This document shows, in pieces, positions 30,818 through 40,800 of a DNA stretch of 46,117 bases (position 1 is the stretch's first letter; each line of letters opens with the position of its first letter). The notes under the pieces were generated by a model that did no database searches, was not told the origin of the DNA, and saw nothing but the letters and a program-made list of their open reading frames with translations. Location: contig NZ_BCTN01000027.1 of assembly GCF_001571305.1 (NCBI RefSeq), forward strand, positions 1-46,117, read 5' to 3'. Source of the stretch: Erwinia persicina NBRC 102418. GTDB taxonomy: Bacteria; Pseudomonadota; Gammaproteobacteria; Enterobacterales; Enterobacteriaceae. The translations under genes were made by a program, and so were the position numbers.

Positions 30818-31249
30818 ATGAAATTAACTCTCGAATCACTGAAGAAAGCTGGCGCATTCACCGGGCGTCCGGTGGAAAAAGAAATCACATGGAAGCAGGG
30901 CGAAGAAGAATTCAGCGCTACTGTGTTCATCCGTCCACTTGGTTATCACACCGCAACGTCTGATGTACTGGCCCATGTTGGCAAGGTAGACGGTGTGGCC
31001 GGACGCATTGCCGCCAGCGTCTGTGACGAATCCGGCCGTCCGGTATTCACACCGCAGGACATCACCGGTGAAGCTGACGCCGATCGCGGTGCGCTTGATG
31101 GACAGTTGACCATTGCTCTTCTGGTTGCAATCCAGGAGGTAAATGATTTGGGAAAGACTACCAACTCAGCACCGAAGATGAGTTCTGGTGTGAACTCGTC
31201 CTCAACGGCATTGGTGGAAGAACCATTGCTGATGCCAGAGAAAACCTGA
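30818..31249 (+). CDS. G: Tail assembly chaperone G
   Basis: A 143-residue protein (MKLTLESLKKAGAFTGRPVE, KEITWKQGEEEFSATVFIRP). It is the gpG-like chaperone that coats the tape measure before tube assembly. AAAGGA precedes the ATG. A slippery heptamer at 31150-31156 lets some ribosomes shift to the -1 frame and make the longer G-T protein. Confidence 0.9.
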   Translation: MKLTLESLKKAGAFTGRPVEKEITWKQGEEEFSATVFIRPLGYHTATSDVLAHVGKVDGVAGRIAASVCDESGRPVFTPQDITGEADADRGALDGQLTIALLVAIQEVNDLGKTTNSAPKMSSGVNSSSTALVEEPLLMPEKT

Positions 31250-31464
31250 GTTTCAGGGAGTATCAAATCTGGGCTAAGTACCGCGCCGCTTACGGAAACC
31301 TGAACCCGATGATGCGAACTGAGTGGGGCGCTGCGCTGGTAGCCAGCATGCTGGCCAACGTAAACCGTGGACAGAATGACCCACCGTATAAAATCACTGA
31401 CTTCGCCCCTCACATGCAGAAAGAAGCTATAAGCTTGAAAGAAGCTATGAGCAACTGGACCTAG
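30818..31464 (+). CDS. G-T fusion chaperone made by -1 frameshift
   Basis: At GGGAAAG (31150-31156) the zero frame reads TTG-GGA-AAG. A -1 slip gives GGG-AAA and then continues DYQLSTEDEFWCELVLNG to the TAG at 31462-31464, about 215 residues in all. The T part contains FREYQIWAKYRAAYGNLNPM and MLANVNRGQ. The heptamer is the same as the lambda G-T slippery site. Lambda needs both G and G-T in a fixed ratio for tail assembly. The T frame has no good start of its own, which supports the frameshift. Confidence 0.9.
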
Positions 31465-31622
31465 CATGTTATCGCATGTACCACATGCTGGGATTACTAT
31501 GCGATAAGGACAAGATAATTATCGTTAATCTTCAATAAAACTCTTTCTCCGGTTTTTCTTCTTTCCATTTGATTAGTTTCCCTTTAGGATTATTCCTAAA
31601 ATTATCAGTAGGGGTTATGGAA

Positions 31623-32747
31623 ATGAAAAAAACTATATTAGCTTGTGTTATTACAACTGTATTGTTGGCAGGTTGTGGCCCTAAGTCATTGAGTCCAGAA
31701 GAGAAAAAAGAAGTAGATAACCTTTCTTTGGAACTTAAAAAAACCGACGAAGAAATATCGTACTCTAAAGAGCAGGAAAGCACCTATTCAGGTGGCCTTA
31801 TTAGGTCCTTAGTAATTGCTAAAATTCAAGTTTTGGAAACTAATAGGGCGCTCATTCAACAGAGAATAAATGCTATTGAGTCTGGTGCAAAAATAGACAT
31901 CTCAATCAAAGGAACAAAACCTAATCATGAATTTGCTGATTCGATCAGTAAAGAAATCACATCATTAAAAAAAGAAATTTCAGATTCTAAAAGCGAAGCG
32001 TCTCAGTATAGCGGTGGCTTAATTTTGGCACTAAAAATTTCAGCGATCGCTACAAAAGAGCAAACGCTCGCTATGCTTGAGCAAAAATATTTATCAGCAA
32101 AATACGGACTGGCAGAGGTGAATAATATCTCTTTGCAAACTCCGAATTCCTCACAAACATCAACGGCAGCTAAGAAGGAAGAACCCAGCCTTCCCCCGGG
32201 GGATGGACCATTTGGTTTAGAAGAGGGGCTTAGCAAGATAAATATTGAACAAATGATAGGGCAGCCTTTAGTACTGGTAGAAGGAACAAAAAATCTTTAC
32301 CTGGCACAATCTATGCCTAAAGAGAGTGATTCATTTGAGAAATATGCTTTGCTAATTTCCCCTAAAGTAGGCTTGTGCCAGATTAGAGCCCTCGGTCGTG
32401 ATATAGCTACCGACAGTTTTGGCATCGCATTGCAAGGTAAGTTCAACGATCTTAAAGAGTTGCTTAATTCTATATACGGGCCTGGAAAGACTTCTGATTT
32501 CTTATTGACTGGTTCTATATGGAAAGAACCTCAAGACTGGATGATGTCTTTAAATAAGAAAGAGAGAGCGCTTACCTCCGAATGGTCACAGAGAAGCGAC
32601 GCTATGATTAAGAGTAAATTAATCGAGATAGGCATGGAGGCAAGAGCCCCCAGTAGCCAGAACGGTTATATCTTCCTGCAATACACTTTTAATAACAACT
32701 CGGCATGTGAATCTGAGTTAGAGAATGAGAAGAAAAGTGCATTGTAA
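31623..32747 (+). CDS. Lipoprotein moron between chaperone and tape measure genes
   Basis: A 374-residue exported lipoprotein: signal peptide MKKTILACVITTVLLAGC with lipobox LAGC. Two similar helical segments follow (EISYSKEQESTYSGGLIRSL and EISDSKSEASQYSGGLILAL), then a soluble domain (about 190-374). It is strongly AT-rich and followed by a terminator. The same locus, between the chaperones and tape measure, holds the superinfection-exclusion gene gp15 in HK97. I infer an exclusion or surface function, but this protein is not related to gp15 by sequence that I can see. Confidence 0.78.
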   Translation: MKKTILACVITTVLLAGCGPKSLSPEEKKEVDNLSLELKKTDEEISYSKEQESTYSGGLIRSLVIAKIQVLETNRALIQQRINAIESGAKIDISIKGTKPNHEFADSISKEITSLKKEISDSKSEASQYSGGLILALKISAIATKEQTLAMLEQKYLSAKYGLAEVNNISLQTPNSSQTSTAAKKEEPSLPPGDGPFGLEEGLSKINIEQMIGQPLVLVEGTKNLYLAQSMPKESDSFEKYALLISPKVGLCQIRALGRDIATDSFGIALQGKFNDLKELLNSIYGPGKTSDFLLTGSIWKEPQDWMMSLNKKERALTSEWSQRSDAMIKSKLIEIGMEARAPSSQNGYIFLQYTFNNNSACESELENEKKSAL

Positions 32748-32764
32748 TTAAAATTGTAATAATA

Positions 32765-32788
32765 ACCCGCTTAGGCGGGTTTTTTTTT
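32765..32788 (+). terminator. Intrinsic terminator after the lipoprotein gene
   Basis: ACCCGC, loop TTAG, GCGGGT and nine T residues; the tape measure ribosome binding site follows. Confidence 0.9.
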
Positions 32789-32801
32789 GCATGGAGAAAA
32801 T

Positions 32802-35312
32802 ATGGCTTCCAAGTCCCTAGGTACCCTCACCCTTGATCTTGTAGCAAAAGTTGGTGGGTTTGTTTCGGGCATGGACAGGGCAGAAAGAGCATCAGCCAAA
32901 TGGAGTAAGCAGGTTCAGGAAGACGCGCAAAAGACCTCGGTTGCACTTGCTGGTATTGGCGCAGCTGCTGCGGCTACAGCTGCTGCTGCCGGTGTTGCCG
33001 GATTTAATCTTCTGAAGTCTACTTCACAGCAGATAGCATCAACTGACCAGTGGGCAAAATCCCTGAAAATGTCTACCCAAGAATTGCTGGCCTGGCAGTT
33101 CGCCGCTGAACGTGCAGGTGTGGCTGGCGACAACATGGCCGACATTTTCAAAGACCTGAGCGATAAGATCGGTGACGCGGTTCTGAATAAATCCGGCGAA
33201 GCAGTAGATGCTTTGAATGCTCTTGGTTTGTCTGCTGAAAAATTATCAAAGGTTTCACCAGATAAGCAGATGCTGGCTATCGGGGATGCGCTTGGAAAAA
33301 TCAGCTCAAACGCTGCAAAAGTTACCATCCTTGAAAGCCTCGGTAATGACCTGTCTAAACTGCTGCCGCTGTTCGACAACAACAACGAAAAACTGCAAAA
33401 GTTTATCAGTATCGCAAAAGATTATGGTGTTGCGCCTGATCCGGCAACTATCGATGACCTTGTTAAGGTAAATGATATCTTCCTGGATATGGAGGCGCAG
33501 GTTAAAGGCCTCAAGATGGAGATTGCCGGGGGACTGGCCAAGGCTGATCTTTCTCCGCTCCAGTCATCACTTGATGAAGTAAGGGAGGTGCTGACAGACC
33601 CCGCAGTATTGCAGGGGATTGTGACCCTTGTGGGGGGAGTAGCTGAGTTAGCCGCCTGGCTTATTAAAGCGGCAGCGGCAGCTGGTGAACTGGCTACAAA
33701 ATCAAACAGCAGGATGGCTGCTCTCGGCGGTAATATTGATACATCCAATCCTGAACAGGTACAGGAAAGGATTAATTGGCTTGAGAAAAATCAGAGCGGC
33801 CGCTCAACAGGAATGTATGGTTCCAGTCAGTCAATGATCGGATGGTTAACTGGCAAGGATGACAGTATAAAAGCTGTCAATTCCGAGCTGGACACACTTT
33901 ATCAACAGCGTGAAAAACTGAGCAAGCAAAAGCCGATAAAAATAGCTGACACGGTTAATAGTGGTTCAGTTGATAGCCTGATGAACTTCGCGCTTCCTGC
34001 TGGTGGTACCAATGGTAAAAGCACAGTCAAACCTGATGCTAACGCTAAAAAACTTGAATCCGCATTTAAAGCTTCAGAAACCAGTTACCTCCGCCAGATA
34101 GCTCTCATAGATACGACGGGGAAAAAAGTTAATGAAGTGACTGAGCTTCAAAAACTTCAGTTCGATCTGGCTGATGGGAAGCTAAGTGGAATTAATTCCT
34201 CACAACAGAAAAGACTTGAGCAACTGGCGCAGGAGGTGGACAGCCTGAATGAAGTTAAAAAAGCCAACCTTGAAAACGCCAAAGTGGCAGAGCTGGTTGC
34301 TAACCTCAACGCCCAAAACCAGAATGCTCGTGAGGATTTGGGTATTGATACCAGCAGTGCTGGTATGGGAGATAGGGCACGTGACCGGTCCCGTGAAATG
34401 CTTTCAATCCAGAGGGGATTCATTGAGCAACAGCGACAGCTCCAGCAGGAATATGCCAAAACTGGTGATAAATCCCTTTATGACAAACAGACAGATGCAC
34501 TAAATAGCGCGATGAAAGAGCGCATAAGCATTCAGGAAGACTATTACAAAAGCGTCGATGCGATGCAGTCGGACTGGATGAGCGGTATGAGTGATGGTCT
34601 GGCGAACTGGCTTGATGATTCATCCAATTATTCAGCATCAGCAGCGAGCGCTGTGAGTAATGGCCTTGGTAGCGCTCTGGATAATGTCGCGGATATGCTG
34701 ATAGGAAATAAAGCCAGCTGGAAGGACTGGATGACTTCAGTGCTATCGATGATTGTGAAAATCGGTCTTCAGATGGCAGCTGTAAATCTTATCAGTGGCA
34801 TAGTCAGTTCAGTAGGCGGCGCTGCAGGGGGCGCTGCGGCAGGCGGGGCGGCAGCAGGTGCAGGGTCTACCGGGGCAATGGGAATGAGCACCGGTTATCA
34901 GGCGTATGTGGGAGGTTTCGACGGTGGAGGATTCACCGGGCAGGGTGGCAAATTTGAACCTGCTGGCGTTGTCCACAAGGGCGAATTCGTTTTCACCAAA
35001 GAAGCCACCGAGCGGATTGGCGTTGAAAACCTTTATGACATGATGCGCGGATATGCAACAGGGGGCCTCGTCGGTTCAATGGGCTCCGGTGGTAATACTA
35101 CTCCAGCAATAAACCGCAACCCGGCTAATGGGCCAAGCATTTCAGTCAGTGTGCCGATCACCATCGAGGGAGGTGGTGCTGGTGAAACAAGCACGGCAAA
35201 TACCACTGATGCCGCCAAGCAGTTGGAAGGCATGATGAAAAAAACCATCAATGACTGGGCACGCATGCAAATGTCGCCCGGTGGACTGCTGTATGGCAGG
35301 AGACAAGGGTGA
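32802..35312 (+). CDS. Tape measure protein
   Basis: An 836-residue protein that sets tail length. Coiled-coil N-terminus (MASKSLGTLTLDLVAKVGGF, SGMDRAERASAKWSKQVQED), an Ala-rich segment (AGIGAAAAATAAAAGVAGF), hydrophobic stretches at about 635-690, and a Gly-rich C-terminus (FVFTKEATERIGVENLYDMM). This last motif is common in lambda-H-like tape measures. Using about 0.15 nm per residue, the tail would be near 125 nm. GGAG precedes the ATG at 32802. Confidence 0.94.
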   Translation: MASKSLGTLTLDLVAKVGGFVSGMDRAERASAKWSKQVQEDAQKTSVALAGIGAAAAATAAAAGVAGFNLLKSTSQQIASTDQWAKSLKMSTQELLAWQFAAERAGVAGDNMADIFKDLSDKIGDAVLNKSGEAVDALNALGLSAEKLSKVSPDKQMLAIGDALGKISSNAAKVTILESLGNDLSKLLPLFDNNNEKLQKFISIAKDYGVAPDPATIDDLVKVNDIFLDMEAQVKGLKMEIAGGLAKADLSPLQSSLDEVREVLTDPAVLQGIVTLVGGVAELAAWLIKAAAAAGELATKSNSRMAALGGNIDTSNPEQVQERINWLEKNQSGRSTGMYGSSQSMIGWLTGKDDSIKAVNSELDTLYQQREKLSKQKPIKIADTVNSGSVDSLMNFALPAGGTNGKSTVKPDANAKKLESAFKASETSYLRQIALIDTTGKKVNEVTELQKLQFDLADGKLSGINSSQQKRLEQLAQEVDSLNEVKKANLENAKVAELVANLNAQNQNAREDLGIDTSSAGMGDRARDRSREMLSIQRGFIEQQRQLQQEYAKTGDKSLYDKQTDALNSAMKERISIQEDYYKSVDAMQSDWMSGMSDGLANWLDDSSNYSASAASAVSNGLGSALDNVADMLIGNKASWKDWMTSVLSMIVKIGLQMAAVNLISGIVSSVGGAAGGAAAGGAAAGAGSTGAMGMSTGYQAYVGGFDGGGFTGQGGKFEPAGVVHKGEFVFTKEATERIGVENLYDMMRGYATGGLVGSMGSGGNTTPAINRNPANGPSISVSVPITIEGGGAGETSTANTTDAAKQLEGMMKKTINDWARMQMSPGGLLYGRRQG

Positions 35313-35333
35313 AAATTAACGGTCGGGTGGGCT

Positions 35334-35675
35334 ATGGCAATTGACGAATTTGGATGGTGCGTAAGAACGGGTGCCACCGAAGAACTGACGGTTTCTACTA
35401 TGGAGGCTCAGTTCGGAGACGGCTACAAGCAAGTCGCCGGAACCGGTATCAACGATGCCCGAGAGTCGTGGCCAGTAACCTGCAGCGGCAGTAAGGCAGA
35501 GATGGCCACAGTCAGAGCATTTCTGAAGTCACACGTCACAGTGTCGTGCTGGTGGGTTAATCCATGGGGTGAGCGAAAGCTTTACCGGGTTAAACCGGAC
35601 TCTATCCGGCCTAACTTCATCAACGGAAATTTTGTTGAAATCGCGTTTACCTTTGAACAGGCATTTGCGCCGTGA
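35334..35675 (+). CDS. M: Minor tail protein M-like
   Basis: A 113-residue protein (MAIDEFGWCVRTGATEELTV, VQFGDGYKQ-like AQFGDGYKQVAGTGINDARE, WWVNPWGERKLYRVKP). These match lambda gpM, a small component of the tail tip. It lies 21 bases after the tape measure stop. Confidence 0.9.
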   Translation: MAIDEFGWCVRTGATEELTVSTMEAQFGDGYKQVAGTGINDARESWPVTCSGSKAEMATVRAFLKSHVTVSCWWVNPWGERKLYRVKPDSIRPNFINGNFVEIAFTFEQAFAP

Positions 35676-35693
35676 TAAGTCAGGAAAATTAAC

Positions 35694-35716
35694 AGGGCTG
35701 CATGCGCCCTTTTTTA
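35694..35716 (+). terminator. Intrinsic terminator inside the tail operon
   Basis: AGGGC and GCCCT enclose TGCATGC, followed by six T residues, then the gene L ribosome binding site. Confidence 0.75.
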
Positions 35717-35727
35717 ATGGGTGAAAT

Positions 35728-36465
35728 ATGCCTTTTTTACAGGATATACAGCAACTGGAGCCGGGGAGCCTTGTGCAGCTGATTGAGGTCGATGGCACCG
35801 ATTTTGGCATGGATACTGTCCTCAGGTTTCATGCTTACAACCTCCCTACGGACGGGTGGAAATCTTTCGCCGGGGAAAACCTTCCGTCGATAATCTGGCA
35901 GGGAAACGAATACGATCCCCACCCCTACCAACTTTCCGGGATGGAGATGAGCAGCGCAGGCGCACAGCCAACGCCAAAGCTTTCAGTCAGCAATGTGGGG
36001 AATTTCGTCTCAGCACTTTGCCTGCAGTTTGACGACCTGGTGAAAGCCAGAGTGAAAATCCACACCACGATGGCTAAATATCTCGATGCGGCTAACTGGA
36101 TTCAGGGAAACCCTAACGCGAACCCCCAGGATGAACGCGTCCAGCTTTTCCTGGTCAATGCCAAAACTGCAGAGACGCGTTCCGTTGTTGAGTTCGAACT
36201 GTGCTCACCCTTTGACATTCAGAGCCTGCAGCTTCCATCCCGGCAGATTACGCCAGTATGCACGTGGTGCATACGCGGCTGGTACCGCACCGGAACGGGG
36301 TGCGACTACGCCGGGACCCGGTATTTCACCAAAGACGGATCGCCAACTAGTGACCCGTCAAAAGACGAGTGCGGTGGGCGCATGGCTGATTGCAAGGCGC
36401 GGTTCGGTGAAGATAAGCCACTATCGTTCGGGGGCTTCCCTGCCGCTAATTTACAGGGGAAATAG
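35728..36465 (+). CDS. L: Minor tail protein L-like (iron-sulfur)
   Basis: A 245-residue tail-tip protein. The N-terminal part (MPFLQDIQQLEPGSLVQLIE, VDGTDFGMDTVLRFHAYN) and C-terminal cysteines (PVCTWCIRGWYRTGTGCDY, CGGRMADCKARFG) match gpL, whose C-terminal domain holds an iron-sulfur cluster. Two bases separate it from K. Confidence 0.93.
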   Translation: MPFLQDIQQLEPGSLVQLIEVDGTDFGMDTVLRFHAYNLPTDGWKSFAGENLPSIIWQGNEYDPHPYQLSGMEMSSAGAQPTPKLSVSNVGNFVSALCLQFDDLVKARVKIHTTMAKYLDAANWIQGNPNANPQDERVQLFLVNAKTAETRSVVEFELCSPFDIQSLQLPSRQITPVCTWCIRGWYRTGTGCDYAGTRYFTKDGSPTSDPSKDECGGRMADCKARFGEDKPLSFGGFPAANLQGK

Positions 36466-36467
36466 CG

Positions 36468-37187
36468 ATGCGAGAAAAATTACTGGCCGCCATACGTGAA
36501 CACGTTGCCTCGGAATACCCGAAAGAGGCTTGCGGTCTAATTATCCAGTCAGGCCGGAACCAGACATACATAGCTTGCAGGAACATCGCAGACGACCCGA
36601 CCCAGGACTTCACACTGTCACCGGATGATAAGCGTGCTGCGGAGGCGAAGGGCGATATTCTGATGGTTATTCATTCACACCCGGATGTGCCGCAGCTTAT
36701 CCCGACAGAGTTTGACCGGGTGCAGTGCGATTATTCAGGCATTGAATGGGGGATCATGTCATGGCCAGACGGTGACTTCTGCACTATCAGCCCTCGCGGA
36801 GAGCGTGAATTAATTGGCCGGCAGTGGGTTCTTGGATATGCCGACTGCTGGACACTCATAATGGATTATTACCGTCAGGAACACGGCATCGTGCTAAATA
36901 ACTGGTCGGTTGATTACGAGTGGTGGCATGACGGCAAAGAAAGCCGCTACGACGACAACTGGCAGGCTGAAGGCTTCGTGCAGGTAGAACCTGAAGATAT
37001 GCGGGAGGGGGATATGATTATGATGCGCGTGCAGTCACCTGTAACGAATCATGCGGCGATTTATGTCGGTGATAACCTCATGCTACACCACAACTCAGAA
37101 AGCCTTTCCACGCGTGTGCCGTATGGTGATTACTGGCGCAACCGAACCGTGCGCATTGTGCGCCGCAGGGAGCTGATGAATGCTTAA
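36468..37187 (+). CDS. K: Tail assembly protein K-like (JAMM and NlpC/P60 domains)
   Basis: A 239-residue protein with two enzymatic domains. The JAB1/MPN+ metalloprotease motif IHSHPDVPQLIPTEFD is at about residues 68-83 (E at PKEACGLII as partner). The NlpC/P60 hydrolase has its Cys in GYADCWTLIMDYY (about 126) and His in TNHAAIYVGDN (about 193). The two-domain form is typical of gpK, a tail-tip assembly hydrolase. It overlaps the I gene by 8 bases. Confidence 0.94.
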   Translation: MREKLLAAIREHVASEYPKEACGLIIQSGRNQTYIACRNIADDPTQDFTLSPDDKRAAEAKGDILMVIHSHPDVPQLIPTEFDRVQCDYSGIEWGIMSWPDGDFCTISPRGERELIGRQWVLGYADCWTLIMDYYRQEHGIVLNNWSVDYEWWHDGKESRYDDNWQAEGFVQVEPEDMREGDMIMMRVQSPVTNHAAIYVGDNLMLHHNSESLSTRVPYGDYWRNRTVRIVRRRELMNA

Positions 37188-37785
37188 AACGATGCGGTTA
37201 AAAGGCGTCATGGCGAAGAATTTCGGAGCTGTGCACCGCTACCACGTTGCAGACCTGCGCGAACTGATCCGCGCCATGTGCTCACAGGTGCCGGGTTTCA
37301 AAAAATATGTGTCTAACGCCCATCTCAACGGGGTGCGCTTCGCCTTCTTCAGCGGTAAAGAGAATATCGGCCTCCAGGAGTTCGATATGTCTTCTGCTTC
37401 CACTGAGTTTTGTATGGAGCCGATTATTGAAGGGTCGAAGCGTGGCGGCGTGCTTCAGATAGTGATCGGTGCAGTAGCTCTGGTAGCAGCTTACTTCACT
37501 GCTGGAGCATCATTTACTGTGCTGGGCGTGACAGCTTCGACAGTGACAACGGCGCTTACCGGCCTCGGCATCAGCATGGCGCTGGGCGGTGTTATTCAGA
37601 TGCTTACCCCGCAGCCCAATTACAACATTGGGGCATCGTCCAGCACAGATAACAAACCTAACTATGCATTCGGGTCCCCTGTAAACACGGTTGCGATGGG
37701 ATATCCGGTGCCTGTCCTGTATGGCCAGAGGGAAATCGGTGGCGCGATTATCAGCGCAGGCAGCTTTACCAGCGACCAGCAGTAA
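37180..37785 (+). CDS. I: Tail assembly protein I-like
   Basis: A 201-residue protein (MRLKGVMAKNFGAVHRYHVA, GGVLQIVIGAVALVAAYFTA, then FGSPVNTVAMGYPVPVLYGQ). The hydrophobic middle and the MGYPVPVLYG end are typical of gpI, needed for tail-tip assembly. Located directly before J as in lambda. Confidence 0.93.
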   Translation: MLKTMRLKGVMAKNFGAVHRYHVADLRELIRAMCSQVPGFKKYVSNAHLNGVRFAFFSGKENIGLQEFDMSSASTEFCMEPIIEGSKRGGVLQIVIGAVALVAAYFTAGASFTVLGVTASTVTTALTGLGISMALGGVIQMLTPQPNYNIGASSSTDNKPNYAFGSPVNTVAMGYPVPVLYGQREIGGAIISAGSFTSDQQ

Positions 37786-37802
37786 TAACAATCAGGCAGA
37801 CA

Positions 37803-37826
37803 AGCCACCTACGGGTGGCTTTTTTT
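37803..37826 (+). terminator. Intrinsic terminator before J
   Basis: AGCCACC, loop TACG, GGTGGCT, then seven T residues; the J ribosome binding region (GGGTGAAAT) follows. Confidence 0.88.
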
Positions 37827-37837
37827 ATGGGTGAAAT

Positions 37838-40800
37838 ATGCGACTTCTTGACGGCGAAATGATTTATCAGGGAAGCAAGGGCGGCGGTGGAAGTCCACGT
37901 ACTCCAACCGAACAAGCCGATGACCTGCTTTCCGTAGCAAAGCTAAAACTTTTGCTGGCCATCTCAGAGGGCGAAATTCAGGGCGATCTGACTGCACAAC
38001 AAATTTTCCTCAACGATACCCAACTTGCTAACGATGATGGAACCTATAACTTCACTGGCGTGGTGTGGGATTACCGCAAGGGCACTCAGGATCAGGCCTA
38101 TATTCAGGGTATGCCAGAGGTCGATAACGAGCTGGCTGTAGGCGTGACGGTAACGCAGCCCGTTCCCTGGACTCGCCAGTACACTAATCTGTCCCTTGAT
38201 GCCGTGCGCATCAAACTGAGCCTGCCTGTCCAGTACCAGTACAAAGACAATGGCGACATGGTGGGCGCAGTCACGCAGTATGCTATCGACCTGTCGACGG
38301 ATGGCGGTTCATGGGTGCAGGTGGTTGATGGGCGATTTAACGGGAAAACCACGTCAGAGTATCAGCGGGACCATCGAATTGACTTACCGAAAGCGACGGC
38401 TGGATGGGCAATCCGGGTACGTCGTATTACTGCAGACTCCACTTCGTCCCGCCTGGTAAATGCCTTTAAAGTATTTTCATTCGCTGAAGTTATCGACAGC
38501 AAACTACGTTACCCAAATACCGCGCTGCTTTATGTGGAAGTTGATGCGTCACAGTTTAATGGTCAGGCACCCAAGATCACCTGCAAGCCAAAAGGCAAGC
38601 TGGTACGCGTGCCGACGAATTACGAACCGACTAGCAGGACATACAGTGGCACCTGGCAGGGTGATTTTAAATACGCTTACACCAATAATCCGGCATGGGT
38701 TTTTTACGATCTGGTGCTGGACAAAATATGCGGCATGGGCACGCGCGTAGATGCTTCCATGATTGACAGGTGGGAGCTGTACTCGATCGCAAAGTACTGC
38801 GATCAAATGGTGCCAAACGGGGCTGGCGGCACGGAGCCGCGCTTTACCTGTAACGTCTTCATCCAGAGCCAGCAAGATGCTTATACCGTCCTGAAGGACA
38901 TCGCGGCTATTTTTCGCGGCATCACGTTCTGGGGTAACAGTCAGATTTTCGTGAACGCCGATGTGCCACAAGTTGATTCCAACGGCAACGTGGACGTGGA
39001 CTTTGTGTACCACGCGGCTAACGTGGTCGATGGATTATTCACGTATGCCGGGGGCAGCTATAAAAACCGATATTCGTCATGCCAGACAAGCTACTCAGAC
39101 CCGGCCAACCACTACTCCGACACCGTTGAAAGCGTTTACGATTCCGAGCTTGTAGCCCGGTATGGCGTCAGGGAATTAACATTAACGGCAATAGGCTGCA
39201 TATCACAGAGCGAAGCACACAGGCGCGGACGCTGGGCTCTGCTGTCAAATGCCAAAGATGGGACAGTATCATTTGGTGTCGGGCTGGATGGCTATATACC
39301 CGTACCTGCTGAGATTATCGGCGTGGCCGATCCGTTCCGCAGTGGTAAGCAAAACGGCGGTCGCATCAGCGCAGTAAATGGCCGGAGCGTGACGCTCGAC
39401 CGAGTAATTGATTATGCAGCCGGTGATCGGCTGGTAGTTAACCTTCCAGACGGGACAGCGCAGACACGCACCATTGCTAACGTCAGCAGTGATAAAAAAA
39501 CGGTGACAGTGGCAACCAGTTTTCGTATGACCCCGGCAGCAGGCGCTGTATGGGCCATCGATAGCGATAATCTCGCTATCCAGTATTTTCGCATTACATC
39601 AATTTCATCTAATGATGACGGAACGTTTACTGTCGCGGGTGTACAGCATGATCCGAATAAGTACCGCTATATTGACGATGGCGTGCGCATTGAACCGGCA
39701 CCGATCACCGTTACGCCAATCAGCGTTCTGAAAGCGCCGTCCAACATCAAGATCAGTGAAGTCAGCTTTGTTGAGCAGGGCCTTTCTGTCTCCTCGATGC
39801 AGGTCACATGGGATCGTGTTGAGGGTGCTATCAGCTACGTGGCACAGTGGCGAAAAGACAAAGGCGACTGGGTCAACGTCAGCCAGACCAGCGCTCAGGG
39901 CTTCAGCATCAACGGAATTTACACGGGCGTTTATGATGTTCGCGTCCGTGCTGTCAATGCTGTTGAGGTTTCTTCTCCATGGGGGTTTTCCGACTCAACG
40001 CCGCTAACAGGAAAAGTCGGTAAACCGGGCACGCCTGTAAGCCTGTTCGCCACTAATAACGTTGTGTGGAATATCGATGTTACATGGGCATTCCCCGCTG
40101 GCTCCGGCGACACCGCATACACAGAACTTCAGGTGGCAACTACTGCAGATGGACAGAACCCTCAGCTACTGAGCTTTATTCCTTACCCTGGCGTCAGCTA
40201 TCAGCACGGGCCTATGCCTGCAGGAGTTCGCCGCTGGTACCGGGCGCGGCTGGTGGACAAAATCGGCAACGTGGGAGGCTGGACGGCATTTGTGGGCGGC
40301 GCAACAAACGTTAACGCGAATGACTTGATCGGTGACGTTGTTGAGGATTTCCTCACGTCACCAGATGGACAGGCGCTACTGGACCCGCTACAGACCGATC
40401 CTGAAGCCATTCTTAAAGATATCCTGGCAGTGTACGACACTGTTAATCAGCAGTGGGCTCAGTTTGGAGAAAACCGCGCTGGCATAATTCAGGCCACCAA
40501 AGTTGCTACCGATGCGCAGTCTTCTGTTGCCGATTTAGCAACGGTGGTAACTGCAAATTACAATGATCAGCAGGCAGCAATTGAGCAGAAGATGACAGCT
40601 TATGCTGACGTCGATAACCCTTCCGCAATTTATTCACTGAAAGTTGGCATTAAGTATAACGGTACGAATTACGATGCTGGCCTTTCTGTTGCTGCAACTG
40701 TTAACGGAACGAGCGTTGATACGCGTGTTGCCGTAAATGCCAATCAGTTCGTTGTCATGAGTGGGGCTGCAGGGAATTATTATTCCCCGTTCATCATTAA

